DNA from: Phytopythium helicoides
Taxonomy: Eukaryota > Oomycota > Peronosporomycetes > Pythiales > Pythiaceae
Assembly (NCBI GenBank): GCA_024867545.1
Contig: JANFNE010000038.1
Span: 372,001 to 436,000 of the forward strand
DNA: 64,000 nucleotides
Reading direction: 5' to 3'
Position numbers and translations under genes: made by a program. This document shows, piece by piece, positions 44,061-54,424 of the stretch. A model generated the notes under the pieces. It saw only the letters and a program-made list of their open reading frames with translations, did no database searches and had not been told where the DNA came from. Positions within the stretch are counted from its first letter, which is position 1; each line of letters opens with the position of its first letter.

Positions 44061-47000
44061 ATGGACGCGTCGGCCATGCTGGCGCTGCTAGCGCAGCTAC
44101 CTGAAGACCAGCGGCGTGGCATCCTACAGGGTGCCGCACGCTCCACCGCCGGTGACGTCCCCACGCCCGTTGGCGCCTCGGGGCTTTCACAGGAGGCGAT
44201 GGCCACGCGGTTCCGCCAGATGCGCGTGCGGTTCGTGCGCGAGGGAGGGATCCTGGCCGACGCCGTGGCGCAAGGACTCGTGACGCCAGATATGCACGTG
44301 AGACGGCTGTGGGACAAGGACGCCAAGCCCACGAGCGACTTGCGGTCGCTTCGCAAGCTTAAGCCGCTGGTCGGCGCCGAGCTGGAGCTGGGCGCCACGC
44401 ACCGCGGCCGCTACATCTGCGGCTGGGTGGCCGTGGACCACGCCTTCTTTGGGGTCTCGTCGTCCTCGCTCATACTGCAGGACGTCACGGGGCTGCTGGT
44501 AGAGATCAACGCGTACAAGCTTGTCAACCCGGAGCTGCCCAAGAACGAGCTGCAGCGCCGAGTGGCTGCGATGTACCCGTTGGGGAAGCCCATTGTCGTG
44601 TGCGAACCGTACTATAAGGTGCGCCTGGACGGATCTTTAGCGCCACGAATGCGCGCAACGAGGGCCGTGGGGCCCTATCTTGCTACCAGCGGGCCCTGGA
44701 CACCATGAAGCCTCAGATCAGAGAGCTCGCAATGCTGCTGGGCAACCTCGCCACTTGCCGGTTCAAGATGGAGGATTTTGAAGTCGCGATCCAACTCGCA
44801 GGCGCAGCTACCCTTCTTGATCCAACCTATGTGAAAGGGTGGAACCGTTTAGTGGTTTCGCTTGTACAAGAAGAAGACGAATCGGAAGGAGCAGGTGGGA
44901 GGTTTAGCGGAGTGGTGGCCAAGCGCACTGTTGACGCTGCTTTCCGCTCAATACCAAATCTATCACCTCAGGAAGGCCGGATGCTACGAGACACTGTTCG
45001 CAATAGGCCAACGTACGACGAGAGCGTCACGCGCCTCAAATCGTACGCGGGTTGGTGTGTGGAGGTGGCGTCACCGGCTTTCATCCTGTCAACCGAGGAT
45101 CAGCACGATGTGGGCTCCTCCAAGTCTCCAGAAGAATGGCGCCACGCTGGAACGCAATGCTTCAAGAACGGCGACTACCATGAAGCCGAGAAAGTATACC
45201 TCAAAGGAGTGATGGCGCTATCGGCTAGCACCCGCGAAACTTCGCAAATTCTCAACTACATCTCAGCGGTCCACCTTTTGCTGTTCCGAGACACACTTGT
45301 TGTGGCTGGTGGTTCCCTATCTAGTAACAATGAGCCACCCAAATTGGCAAACAAGGTGATACCAAGCGCTGAAGCCGCCCTGCTAAACTGTAGTGTAGCA
45401 GCGATCATAGATCCGCTGAACTTTCAGGCGTGGGTGCGGCGTGTTCGATGCTTACAAAAGCTGGGTTTCACTCCTCAAGAGTGTATCGCAGATCTCCATA
45501 CCATCCAGGCAAGTGTCAGCACAAAGAAAGCAGCGTCCCCAGCAACCGCACTGCGAGTAGAAGAATTCAAGCACAGTATCAAGACCGAGATTAAACGGTT
45601 AACAAAACTGTGTGCAGATACAAATGCAGTGACTGACATTTCCGAAGTGTCGACTGAAGAGCAACGCAAAAAACGAGACAACATGATGAAGAGTCTGGTT
45701 TTTCCAGACGACGGAGAGCCTGCGCAAGATACTGATTCCCCGACTACACACGAGTACATTCCTGGTCGCAATGGCGAGTTACCTCTGGATGATTACATCG
45801 CGAGCCTGGAGAGATTCCTGATTGCGATGGAGTCTTCAATGCCGCTATCTGATTCGGAGAGGGCAAAGAAGATGAAAAAGCTCCCTCCAGAGTTCGTAAT
45901 GTGCTTGGATCATGCTCCTCCTCCTTTCCACCTTGAATACCCGAAGTTACGAGGATGGCCAAATGGTATCGATCCAAAATTTGCCCGGAAAGTACTCTAC
46001 AGCGGGTACTTGCATGGAAGATCGAGCCCGTGGATTGTTGCTGAAAGGGTTCGCAATGGCACGTTTTTCACTGATCTACAGCCGGAACAGTTAGGTATAC
46101 GTTGGCACGGGACGGGTAATATGATTGCTCTCAGCAAAAAAGCTGGATCGGCTCGGTTTGGTGATGTTTTTGACGGACGGGAAGTCATAGAAGGACCACC
46201 CCCTATGTATGATTCGCATATCCGATCCAATTTCGCAAACAACCCCAACCGATGCGAAGTATTCTTCTTTGGCACGACCCACGTTGCCGTCGGCTTCAAC
46301 GATCTCAGCAGTCTTCTTACCGCCTCACTTCAAGAAAAATCGGCGGACGCTACTGGACCACTGCGATTTGTGGGCATTGAGATGAGCGAGTTTTCTGTCG
46401 CCAAGTCCAGGGTTATTGCTCAGATGCTACAGTCTCCAAACGTTGCACTCACTAGTGTGATGGAAGTCTGGCTGTCGTCAACATGGAGCGAGGCTACTCT
46501 TGAGGATTTCCTAAAGAGTGTGAATATAGTTCTTGCCTCGTTGGAAGTGAACGAGAATAAGAAGGTGGAGTCGTACCTTCGTTTCTGGGCATCGACCGAT
46601 ACCATTTCGGCTGCGAAGGCCCACTCTGAATTCCTTGCTATTCAAGAAAACTACAACAAGCGAACCATTGCGGAAGTGTGCACTCTCCAACGTGAGATTG
46701 ACCGCCTTGACTTGGTACAGTATATTCTGACTGGAGAGATTCGAGCGTCGCCTCATGTGCTGCAGCGAGTGGACTTGGAGGAGAGCGCTTGTAGCAAACC
46801 CCACAGTGGTACGCAATCTCCCTCAAAGAAGAAAAAGAAGAAGCGCAACCGAAAGAAATCTATTCAGAACGATGCTGAGCCTGAGGATCTACCTGTTGTT
46901 GGAAGCGTGACCATGTGGAATGCTCCACCAGGTGCGCCTCCTTTGGAGATCGACGTCGCGTTCAACATTGTGAGTTTCGCGGATATATTGGAGGACTATA

Positions 47001-47840
47001 TCAGCCGTGAAAAATCACAAAAGGGGATCGTCGACAGATTATCGTTTGCGGATTTGTTTATGATAAACATTCTCCGTAACCTGAAGCGGCTGCGTGACTT
47101 GATGCTTTCAGACAGGCTTACGATCGAGGTCATGTATGGTGTCTTGAAGGCAGTTCGTAGTGAAGAGCCAGTTGACGCCGAGAACGAAGAACTGCTTGGA
47201 CGGATTGCATCAATGCGGCCCTACACAATTTCGTGGTCAAATGTTCTGGACTACTTTCTTCCCAAGGACTTTCACGACCTTGCGCGTCGGTGCTCCGTTC
47301 ACGGTGACTGCGTGCACTATGGCTACAGCATGAACTGGCCATCGCAAGTGTTGGGAGCTTCGATAATTGACTATTCTCCGGAAGACCACCAGGATATCAT
47401 TGAGGACGTACTGAACGTCGATTGGATTTCCTACAATGACCGGCGCAACTTATCCCGGCTCGGTCGAGGTCCACAAGTCGTTTGGACTGGAGAAACTGGT
47501 GACGCTACCTTACCACGATGACCCGATAAACGTGACCAGCTTCGTACTCGCGAACGCGTACAAAGAGTGCTGGGTGAAACACTTTATGAAGAATGGGGAG
47601 ATATCAAAGGCAGCAGAGAGACGCCTTGGAGCGGCGTGCACTCGCGCAAATCGTGGTTTGCAGCAGGGCTCGATGCAGTTGTCGATTCCGTCCCCGCTGT
47701 ACCGCACGCCGTCATCGCTGTACATGAGCTGGTGCTACGACCCCGATCTGCACCTCGAGGCTGCCCCAAATATGTACGAAATTCCGTCTGATCCTCGAAA
47801 TCTCTTGCTGAAAATCCGTCGCCAGCAGCAAGGGTTCTAA
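44061..47840 (+). CDS. TPR-containing protein, function unknown, two frame breaks
   Basis: The start MDASAMLALLAQLPEDQRRG is preferred to the ATG at 44007. Part 1 (to about 44630) reads CGWVAVDHAFFGV...VCEPYYKVRLDG. A one-base shift there is needed to reach a TPR (EGRGALSCYQRALDT, LGNLATCRFKMEDFEVAIQL); a second TPR follows (FKNGDYHEAEKVYLKG). The middle has FFFGTTHVAVGFNDL, which recalls DUF4470-type regions but weakly, and a basic linker (KKKKKKRNRKK). A second shift at about 47460-47500 leads into LEKLVTLPYHDDPINVTSF and the C-terminus at 47840. About 1,260 residues. No catalytic motif was recognised. The two breaks both join protein-like frames, so indels or sequence errors are likelier than introns. 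Confidence 0.65.
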
Positions 47841-48015
47841 GAGTGTACTCGACAAGGCAGGACAGTGCGAATTGAGTAAACCTCTTGATCTGTGTGAGGT
47901 GTGAATGCATATTTGAGGAGGAGACGATTCGGAAAGCAAGAAATTGGATCGGAGTTTCCAAATGTTACTGCCAAGTCATGCTTCTCAGAGCACAGCACGG
48001 CTGAACGGTTCGTGC

Positions 48016-48450
48016 CTAGAGCTTGGCCAGGAGCGTGGACAGCAACTTGCCACTCATGGAGAAGTCGGTGCTGCGCACGTCCGTGATGGAGATCGACACG
48101 GTGTGGGGGGAGATGCCGAGAGCACTCGAGACAGCAGCAGTCAGCGCCTCAGCCACCTTGGCGTGGTAGCTCTCTTCCTTGCGGTCGAAGGCTGTGAGCA
48201 GCACGGTCGCGCAGGGCTAGTAGTGTTGTCAAAGGTGAGTCACACGTGTCGTGAGGGGGCTTATCAAGGTCCGAAACCTCACCTTCGAGGACAACCCCGA
48301 CTTCAGGTCGACGCCTAGGTCCACCTGCGAGGTGACGACCTTCTCAGGACGCTCAAGCGCAGTTGCCACGGCCTTGACGATCGCCGCGTGGACGGCGTCG
48401 GAGTTCACCTTGTCCTTGGGCACGTTGGTCTTGAGGTGCACGAACGGCAT
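48016..48450 (-). CDS. MIF-like protein, copy 4
   Basis: Exons 48283-48450 and 48016-48216 with a 66-base phase-0 intron; 122 residues. It starts MPFVHLKTNVPKDKVN and keeps Pro2. Exon 2 begins PCATVLLTAFDRKEE instead of PCAFVQVKTIGRVDE, so this copy has lost the IGR motif and is the most distinct of the minus-strand group. It ends SGKLLSTLLAKL. An initiator-like GCTCACTTGCGCTTT lies upstream (48493-48507). Confidence 0.85.
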
Positions 48451-48491
48451 GGTGGCAATGGAAAAGGAGAGAGGCAGCGGCAGGAAGAGGG

Positions 48492-48507
48492 CAAAGCGCA
48501 AGTGAGC
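48492..48507 (-). promoter_or_regulatory. Initiator-like element for the MIF gene at 48450
   Basis: GCTCACTTGCGCTTTG on the minus strand, about 45 bases before the ATG, fits the oomycete initiator shape. Confidence 0.4.
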
Positions 48508-48656
48508 TCTTTGCAGATGTGAAAAGCGTTCAACTCAGCTTGTGATGCGTAAACGGACACGAAACTGCAATCAGCAAATGTACTGATGTGATCCTGTTCA
48601 TTGCCACTCTCCACGTCAAAAGACTAGGATATTTGCATCGGATCTGCTGGCTCTGC

Positions 48657-49084
48657 CTATTTCGCAACGGGGAGCCATGTAAGCAGCTTGCCGTCCAAGG
48701 CCCAGTCAAAGTTGCGGAGTTCGCTGATGAGGACGAACACGCGGTTGGACGGGACGCCAAGCGCCTCTGTCACGACAGCCGTGAGCTCGGCCGACGTCTT
48801 GGTGTTATGGGTCTCGTCCACACGGCCGATCGTCCTGACTTCCACAAGTGCACAAGGCTACAACAGCAAGATTGAGTACAAAAATCGTTGGGCCGCTAGA
48901 AACACCCTCTACACACCTCGTCCGACTTGGCGAAGTGCAGATCCACGCCAAATTCGGCGTCTGTCATGACGAACGACTCGGGGCATTCGAGAACTGTTGC
49001 CAGTGTCTTGGAGAGCATGGCATGAACCTCGGCAGCGCTTTCCTTATCCTTGGTTACGTTAGTTTTGACGTGGACGTAAGGCAT
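48657..49084 (-). CDS. MIF-like protein, copy 5
   Basis: Exons 48917-49084 and 48657-48857 with a 59-base phase-0 intron; 122 residues. It starts MPYVHVKTNVTKDKES (Pro2), reads SDEPCALVEVRTIGRVDE across the splice and ends DGKLLTWLPVAK. It contains ECPESFVMTDAEFG, so the position of human Lys32 is Cys here rather than Arg as in the other copies. Confidence 0.85.
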
Positions 49085-49560
49085 TGTGTCGCTTGGCTTG
49101 GTAGCTTGGTGGTTCTTAGTGCAATGTACCGGAACTTGGGAAATTGTGAAGTGGGCTCTGAGTCGAGGCTCATTTCAAAACATCTCCAATCGAAGTCTTT
49201 TGGTCCTCGAGCGACCCACCCAGCAAAATGTGATTACATCCTGTCCTTGGACACCCATGAGAGTCATCACTTAGTGGAGTCAACCTCTAGAGTGAAGTAA
49301 TCCGCCGAGTACAGCAGCAAGAACTGTGTAATGAGCGAGTGATACCAAGCGGAGACGTACATGTATCGCTACAGTTGATGATGCCTCAAAGGCATCATCA
49401 ACTACTGTAACAGTACTGAAGCACTACGTCATCATGAGCAATCGTGAAATCAATTACCGACCAAAGCTCTGCGTCTGGCGTGCTATTGAGTTTCGCTCGT
49501 GATTATTGATCATCGATTGTAGCGCCTTATTTAACGAACATCGCGACGTCGCCTGTCCGT
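49085..49560. other. Intergenic between MIF copies, with a strong hairpin
   Basis: No exon seen. It holds the 13-bp perfect hairpin described separately and the 5' flank of the MIF gene at 49084. Confidence 0.5.
49374..49402. repeat. Perfect 13-bp hairpin
   Basis: GTTGATGATGCCT pairs with AGGCATCATCAAC around CAA; flanking TACA and TGTA would extend the stem past a three-base bulge. It could form a stable stem in DNA or RNA; role unknown. Confidence 0.7.
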
Positions 49561-49998
49561 TTAGGCCTTGACCCAGGTGAGCAGCTTGCCGTCTACCGCC
49601 CAGTCGAAGTTGCGGACGTCGCTGACGAGGACAAACACGCGGTTGCTAGGCACGCCAAGCACGTTCGTGACTACAGTCGTGAGCTCGGCCGTCGTCTTGG
49701 TGTTGTAAGTCTCGTCCGCGTGGCCGATCGTCTTGACCTGGACAAACGCACACGGCTGCAGAATACGAATGCATTATGAGTGCTCGTTTGTGCTCAGTCA
49801 TTCCCTTCATAGCACTTGACGCACCTCATCAGACTTGGCGAACTGCATGTCCGCACCAAGCTCGGTGTGGGTCATGATAACTTCTTCCGGGTACTCGAGC
49901 GAACCGGAGAGGGCCTTGGAGAGCGCGGCGTTGACTTCGGCGGGGCTTGCCTTGGCCTTGTTCATGGTGACGTTGGTCTTGAGGTGCACGTACGGCAT
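49561..49998 (-). CDS. MIF-like protein, copy 6
   Basis: Exons 49825-49998 and 49561-49755 with a 69-base phase-0 intron; 122 residues. Exon 2 has no internal ATG and is easily missed. It starts MPYVHLKTNVTMNKAKAS (Pro2), reads EPCAFVQVKTIGHADE (His-Ala where others have Arg-Val) and ends DGKLLTWVKA. ALSGSLEYPEEV places Tyr at the position of human Lys32. Confidence 0.85.
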
Positions 49999-50177
49999 TG
50001 TTTCGCTTGGTTGTTCTGCTTGACTTCTTGCGAGTAAAACGGCGAGTGAGAGTTCGTATCGACTGCCGTTGGAGATGGTTGCATGGTAGGCTAACCGCAT
50101 CATCACCAAGCTTCTCTTCGTAAACACGCTTTCTTGGCCTCGTCATCATTCACAAAGCACAATCGTGGAGGCAATTG

Positions 50178-50524
50178 GAGAGTCCACATGGTTTTCCAAG
50201 CTTCATTATCCCCTCATGAGCTCCCAGGAGTGCTGCTTGCACTCGTCAACTCGAAGGCCATAACGCCAGAACATATCTGGCAGGTCTCCTCGACGAAGAG
50301 TGCGCCGACTGAATACGCAGACGCGCTTGCGCAGCAGCTGCCTGTTCTTGATAAAGATATACTTCGTCGGATTGGTTTCGCGGCCGAGCACCTGCTGTGG
50401 AGCCCTCGAGAGGTACTGTACACCGGAAGATATTGCTCGCCCCGAAGTTTTCGTTCAGCGCACCATAGGTCGAGCACGTCTTGGAAGTGTACTCTTCCTG
50501 CTATCATAGTTCGAGACGCCGGCA
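50178..50524 (+). pseudogene. Fragment of an unrecognised gene
   Basis: One frame reads protein-like sequence (SPHELPGVLLALVNSKAITP, AEHLLWSPREVLYT), and after about 50415 the continuation seems to shift frame to PEDIARPEVFVQRTIGRARL, then stops. It is not similar to the transporter whose tail follows. It looks like a truncated, frame-broken gene piece placed at the duplication edge; family unknown. Confidence 0.35.
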
Positions 50525-50615
50525 ACCTCCATCGCCTACGATCTCTCCTACGTGGTGTGCCTCGTGTACTTTTGGTTCTACTTGCCCAAGACCAAGTCGC
50601 GACAGTTGGTTTAAG
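50525..50615 (+). pseudogene. C-terminal remnant of the MFS transporter
   Basis: It encodes IAYDLSYVVCLVYFWFYLP then KTKSRQLV and a stop, matching the last ~28 residues of the transporter at 27373-29073 (IAYGLSYVVC...PETKSRQLV). Its position and orientation are those expected for the end of the inverted duplicate, so it marks the duplication breakpoint. Confidence 0.85.
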
Positions 50616-50723
50616 CGAGGGATGGCAAACGCTTAGAAGAGTGAGAGTTGCAAGTAGAAAGTGTATTTGATGCAGTTCGACCGGCGGTTGTTCCCTTCGC
50701 GTCATTCAGTCGGATCTACTTGT

Positions 50724-51161
50724 TCAGGCAGTGACCCAGGTCAACAGCTTGCCGTCCATGGCCCAGTCGATGTTGCTGACGTCGCTGACGAGGACAAACA
50801 CGCGGTTGCTAGGCACGCCGAGCACGGTCGTGACAGCAGTCGTGAGCTCGGTGGCCGTCTTGGCGTTGTAAGTCTCGTCCACGCGGCCGATCGTTTTGAC
50901 CTGGACAAACGCACATGGCTGCAGGATATGAATGTGCTGTGAGTAATCGTTTGTGCTCGGTCATTTCCAGCAAAACACTTGACGCACCTCGTCCGACTTG
51001 GCGAACTGCATATCCGCACCAAGCTCGGCGTGGGTCATGATGAACTCTTCTGGACGCTCGAGCGCCGTCGATAGCGCCTTGGAGAGCGCGGCGTTGACCT
51101 TGGCAGTAGTGGTCTTGGCCTTGTTCATGGTGACGTTGGTCTTGAGGTGCACGTACGGCAT
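50724..51161 (-). CDS. MIF-like protein, copy 7
   Basis: Exons 50988-51161 and 50724-50918 with a 69-base phase-0 intron; 122 residues, Pro2 kept. It is nearly identical to the copy at 26823 (Glu21 to Lys, Ala to Thr in KTATELT, Arg to Ser in DVSNIDW, end WVTA instead of WITA). It lies in the inverted duplication next to an ADH copy. Confidence 0.88.
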
Positions 51162-51202
51162 GGTGTCGATTGACTTGGGGTCTTGGTGGCTGCTGGGGCT
51201 GG

Positions 51203-51220
51203 GAAAGTTATGGAATGAGC
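51203..51220 (-). promoter_or_regulatory. Initiator-like element for the MIF gene at 51161
   Basis: GCTCATTCCATAACTTTC on the minus strand, about 45 bases before the ATG, is conserved with the element at 26764 although the duplicates have diverged nearby. Confidence 0.5.
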
Positions 51221-51556
51221 TTTTCTTGAGAGCTCTGTTGGTCGGTCAAGCGACCCTCGCGTGGAAGTTGTGATTACATGTTCGAACAGCCACATCAACA
51301 CCGACCGACTCTCCCCTCCTTAGAGAAGAACGTCATCTTGTACAAACCGTAATCGGTTTTTTGCGGATCGCAACGCATGGCTTCTTGCTACGATCTTCGT
51401 TTCAACTACCTGAGCTAAAGGTGGATTGGCGGCTTAGAGCTCTTAGTTATGAGTCGATTTCAAGAGGGATGAAGACTATGTTTGATGGCTTGGGAGATAT
51501 CCATTAGTCTGCTATTCTTGCTAAATTTGCTGATCACAGCACACTGGCGATCGTCT

Positions 51557-52630
51557 CTAATTCTCGAGAACGACACGGTAGCGAACTTTACCGGAGCGCA
51601 CGAGTGCAATGCCGTCGTTCACCTGGCTCATTGGCATCTTCTGGATGATCGGACGCACGTTGCCCTTGGAGGCGAGCGCCAGCATGTCGGTCACATCCTC
51701 AATACCGCCAATCATGCTGCCGACCACGCGAATTCCCTTGGCCACAAGGAACATAGGCATGAAATGCACTTCGTCGTTCGGGACCCCGAGCATGACGAGC
51801 GTTCCACGCTTGCGCACAAGGCCGAGGTACGTGTTGTACGGCATGTTGGTCGCGTCAGCCGTCAGCAGCAGCACGTTGACCGAGTTCATGGCCTTTTTCT
51901 CGTGTTCGGGGTTGCTCAGGTCGTAGAACTCCGCAGCACCAAGACCGAGCACCTCCTGCTCCTTGTTGGCAGACCGCGAGAAAGCGACCGGCGTCGCTCC
52001 CATCGCACGGATAAACTGGATCGCAAGGTGTCCAAGACCACCGATGCCAATGACACCGACGCGGTCACCAGGCTTGACACCCACATGCTTGAGCGGCGAG
52101 AACACCGTCACACCGGCGCAGAGAAGCGGAGCGGCAACATCAGACGGGATGTTCTCGGGGATCTTGAACGCATAGTGGCTCGACACGCGCACAAAGTCGG
52201 CGTATCCACCGTACGAGCGCTCTCCATCAGGGTATGTCGAGTTGTAAGTGAACACCGCGCGATCACAGTGAGGGTCAAAGTTGTCACGACACTCGTCACA
52301 CGGTGCATCCGGGTCCTGATTGCGGCACGCCCACACTTGCGCACCGACGCCCACGCGGTCGCCAACGTTGAGGTGCTTGACAGCTGGGCCCGTCAGGGTC
52401 ACCTCACCAACAATCTCGTGGCCAACCACGCACGGGTACTGCGACGGTCCCCAGCCGCTGTCGAGCGTGTGGATGTCCGATCCGCAGATACCGCAGTGCG
52501 AGATCTTGATCTCGACGTCTTCATCACCAAGCGGACGCGACTGGTACTGCCACGGCTGGAACTTTCCCGAGGGCTCGAGCGCGGCGTAGGCGTTGACAGT
52601 GCGGGGTGCAGCGGCGGACTTGGAAGCCAT
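51557..52630 (-). CDS. Zinc alcohol dehydrogenase, inverted copy
   Basis: 357 residues from MASKSAAAP at 52630; zinc ligands and the GIGGLG loop are as in the array copies. It shares some residues with the array (Asp36, MASK start) and others with the copy at 25338 (Asp108, His-containing DPHCDRAVFTY, VAKGIR, GSMIGG), so it is intermediate. No CAG tract: a single CAG and scattered AGCA remain after the stop. An in-frame ATG upstream at 52912 exists but is not conserved. Confidence 0.9.
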   Translation of the reverse strand: MASKSAAAPRTVNAYAALEPSGKFQPWQYQSRPLGDEDVEIKISHCGICGSDIHTLDSGWGPSQYPCVVGHEIVGEVTLTGPAVKHLNVGDRVGVGAQVWACRNQDPDAPCDECRDNFDPHCDRAVFTYNSTYPDGERSYGGYADFVRVSSHYAFKIPENIPSDVAAPLLCAGVTVFSPLKHVGVKPGDRVGVIGIGGLGHLAIQFIRAMGATPVAFSRSANKEQEVLGLGAAEFYDLSNPEHEKKAMNSVNVLLLTADATNMPYNTYLGLVRKRGTLVMLGVPNDEVHFMPMFLVAKGIRVVGSMIGGIEDVTDMLALASKGNVRPIIQKMPMSQVNDGIALVRSGKVRYRVVLEN

Positions 52631-52639
52631 GATGACGAA

Positions 52640-53650
52640 GTTGGAGATTGAAGGCTTGTTGTGGGACTGGCTGGCAGATTCCAGAATGACCCGAGCGCCG
52701 ATGGTCGCAGAAATGATCGAAGCGATTACGGGGCTCATGGGGATGACGGTAGCGACATTTCTAGCTGCCACAGCAAAGTTGAAGGATGCTTCTCGAAGAG
52801 GGCAACGTATGTAGTTGACGTGGACACCGGTGTTTACGGTTGAGCCCGTCCTCACCAGTCGCTCAATTGGTTGAGCAAATCTTTGATAGGCAGGGCCCCG
52901 AGATTCGATCATGGCCGAATTCCAACCTCGAGTGCAACCAGCAGTTTCGTAATTTCAGCCACACAAGCTCAAGCCGGTTTGACGTTAGCTCGGCACCATC
53001 ACGGAAATGAGCGTTCTGATAAACATCAATGCGTCTGCATCGATGCTCCATCTGTGTGGCTGTGAGCCACGGAGGATTTCAACATCCGCACTCCACATCC
53101 GCCGAGACTCCTGGCCACGGAAGCACGCGCCTAGAAGTACCGAGTAGCTCACACCTCATCCGATATTCTTCTAGTCACCATCCTATCTCCAAACGAGCAC
53201 TGCTTTCCACCTGGAAGGGATTTACTTGGCTAGAAGCCAGGCATGCTGCTAGCGAGCCTCGTAGCGGCCAAATGGGCTTACAACGTCATGTGCGTTGCGC
53301 GGCATTGCCTCAAGGAGAACAAGGTCGAGTGGGTCTCGTGCCCAGACCCAATGACCACACGTGAAGAGTGTGCCGTGCACCATTTTCGCTTCTGGCCAAT
53401 CGTATCGCCGCTCCGAGGTAAAAGCAGGACGGTAGCCAGCTGGATGGAGGGACCTCCCCTTTGCAAATGTGATGTAGGAGGGAAGGTGGCCACCGCGCTG
53501 TAGAGCCTCTACTTGAGCCCAAGGAGCGACGAACTCTCTCTAGTGTCGCCACCTCCTCGCTGTATCGAACTTGCCAGGACTCCGGACGTTTGAGCGGCTG
53601 TAGAGGCTCAGGATCGCGCTGACTTCCCATCTCGCCACCTAGTGCACAGA
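52640..53650. other. Intergenic, no gene seen
   Basis: The first ~170 bases are the duplicated ADH 5' flank. The remainder has only short frames with no recognisable motif. Confidence 0.4.
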
Positions 53651-53652
53651 GG

Positions 53653-53976
53653 ATGCGGAGACCGAGGGCTCTGGTGCTCGTGGCGGCGGTTTGTGTGCTG
53701 GTCCAAGCTGCGGTGAATGGCGCCGAAGCTGTGGTGGCTGTGGCTGCCAACGACGTGAACTCGACGGAGACGCCGGCGGCAGCGGGCGTTGTTGCAGCGC
53801 TTGCACTCGAAGAGGACGCAAGTGGCGAGTCGAGTGGCGAGGTCGCGATGGGAGACAACGGATTTGGCGCTGTGGGCTTCGCGCCGGGCGATGTAACTGA
53901 GGAGGAGGAAGACTTGATCGGCTCCAGCGCCGAGCTGGTGCAAGAGAGCTTCCGGCTGCGAGCAGGCACGTTCTGA
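53653..53976 (+). CDS. Small secreted acidic protein, function unknown
   Basis: 107 residues without introns. The start MRRPRALVLVAAVCVLVQAA gives a good signal peptide (cleavage likely near VNGAEA). The mature part is Ala/Val/Gly-rich, then very acidic (EEEEDLIGSS), with one Asn-glycosylation site (NST) and no Cys in the mature chain. There is no RxLR or LxLFLAK motif near the N-terminus, so it is not a typical RxLR or Crinkler effector. Intact frame plus signal peptide support a real gene; no homologue is recognised. Confidence 0.5.
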   Translation: MRRPRALVLVAAVCVLVQAAVNGAEAVVAVAANDVNSTETPAAAGVVAALALEEDASGESSGEVAMGDNGFGAVGFAPGDVTEEEEDLIGSSAELVQESFRLRAGTF

Positions 53977-53979
53977 GTG

Positions 53980-54420
53980 CGACGGCATGATAGCAGACTA
54001 AAGTGTTCAAGTACAATAATATTCTATCTACGAGCATGGTTTCGCGTTGCGGTGAGAGCTTTCGCGTGCAGGTTGCAAAAGAGATTGGAGGCGCGAGCTG
54101 CCGAGCAGGCCTCGCAAGCTTTCAGTCTTGTGAGTGAACTGTACCAAAGCTCGTCCTTCGGTGATCGGCTGGGATGAGTAGCCACGACGAGATGAACTCA
54201 AGAGGTCAGCGCGTGTGCGACCATTGCGTTCATGCACCAGAAGGTACCAGAGAAGCTCGAGTCTTGCGACTCGCAGCAGCTACTCGCATGCGGCGGAGCA
54301 AATGCCGCTGCCTCGGAGATTGAATGCACACGAGAAATGAAAAACAGCTGTAACGAGAAACGCAGTGTATTCACAATACAAGACAAGACGCTTTCGGAGT
54401 TGTGCTGCTGCGTGCGTGAT
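53980..54420. other. Intergenic, nothing recognised
   Basis: Short frames only between two convergent gene 3' ends. Confidence 0.4.
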
Positions 54421-54424
54421 CGCT

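Larger units (their letters stand above)
50520..52800 (-). repeat. Segmental duplication, inverted arm
   Basis: Inverted copy of about 25200-27480: transporter tail, MIF, spacer and ADH in mirrored order, with clear nucleotide similarity through the spacer (including the poly-A side and the initiator). Ends are approximate. Confidence 0.75.
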
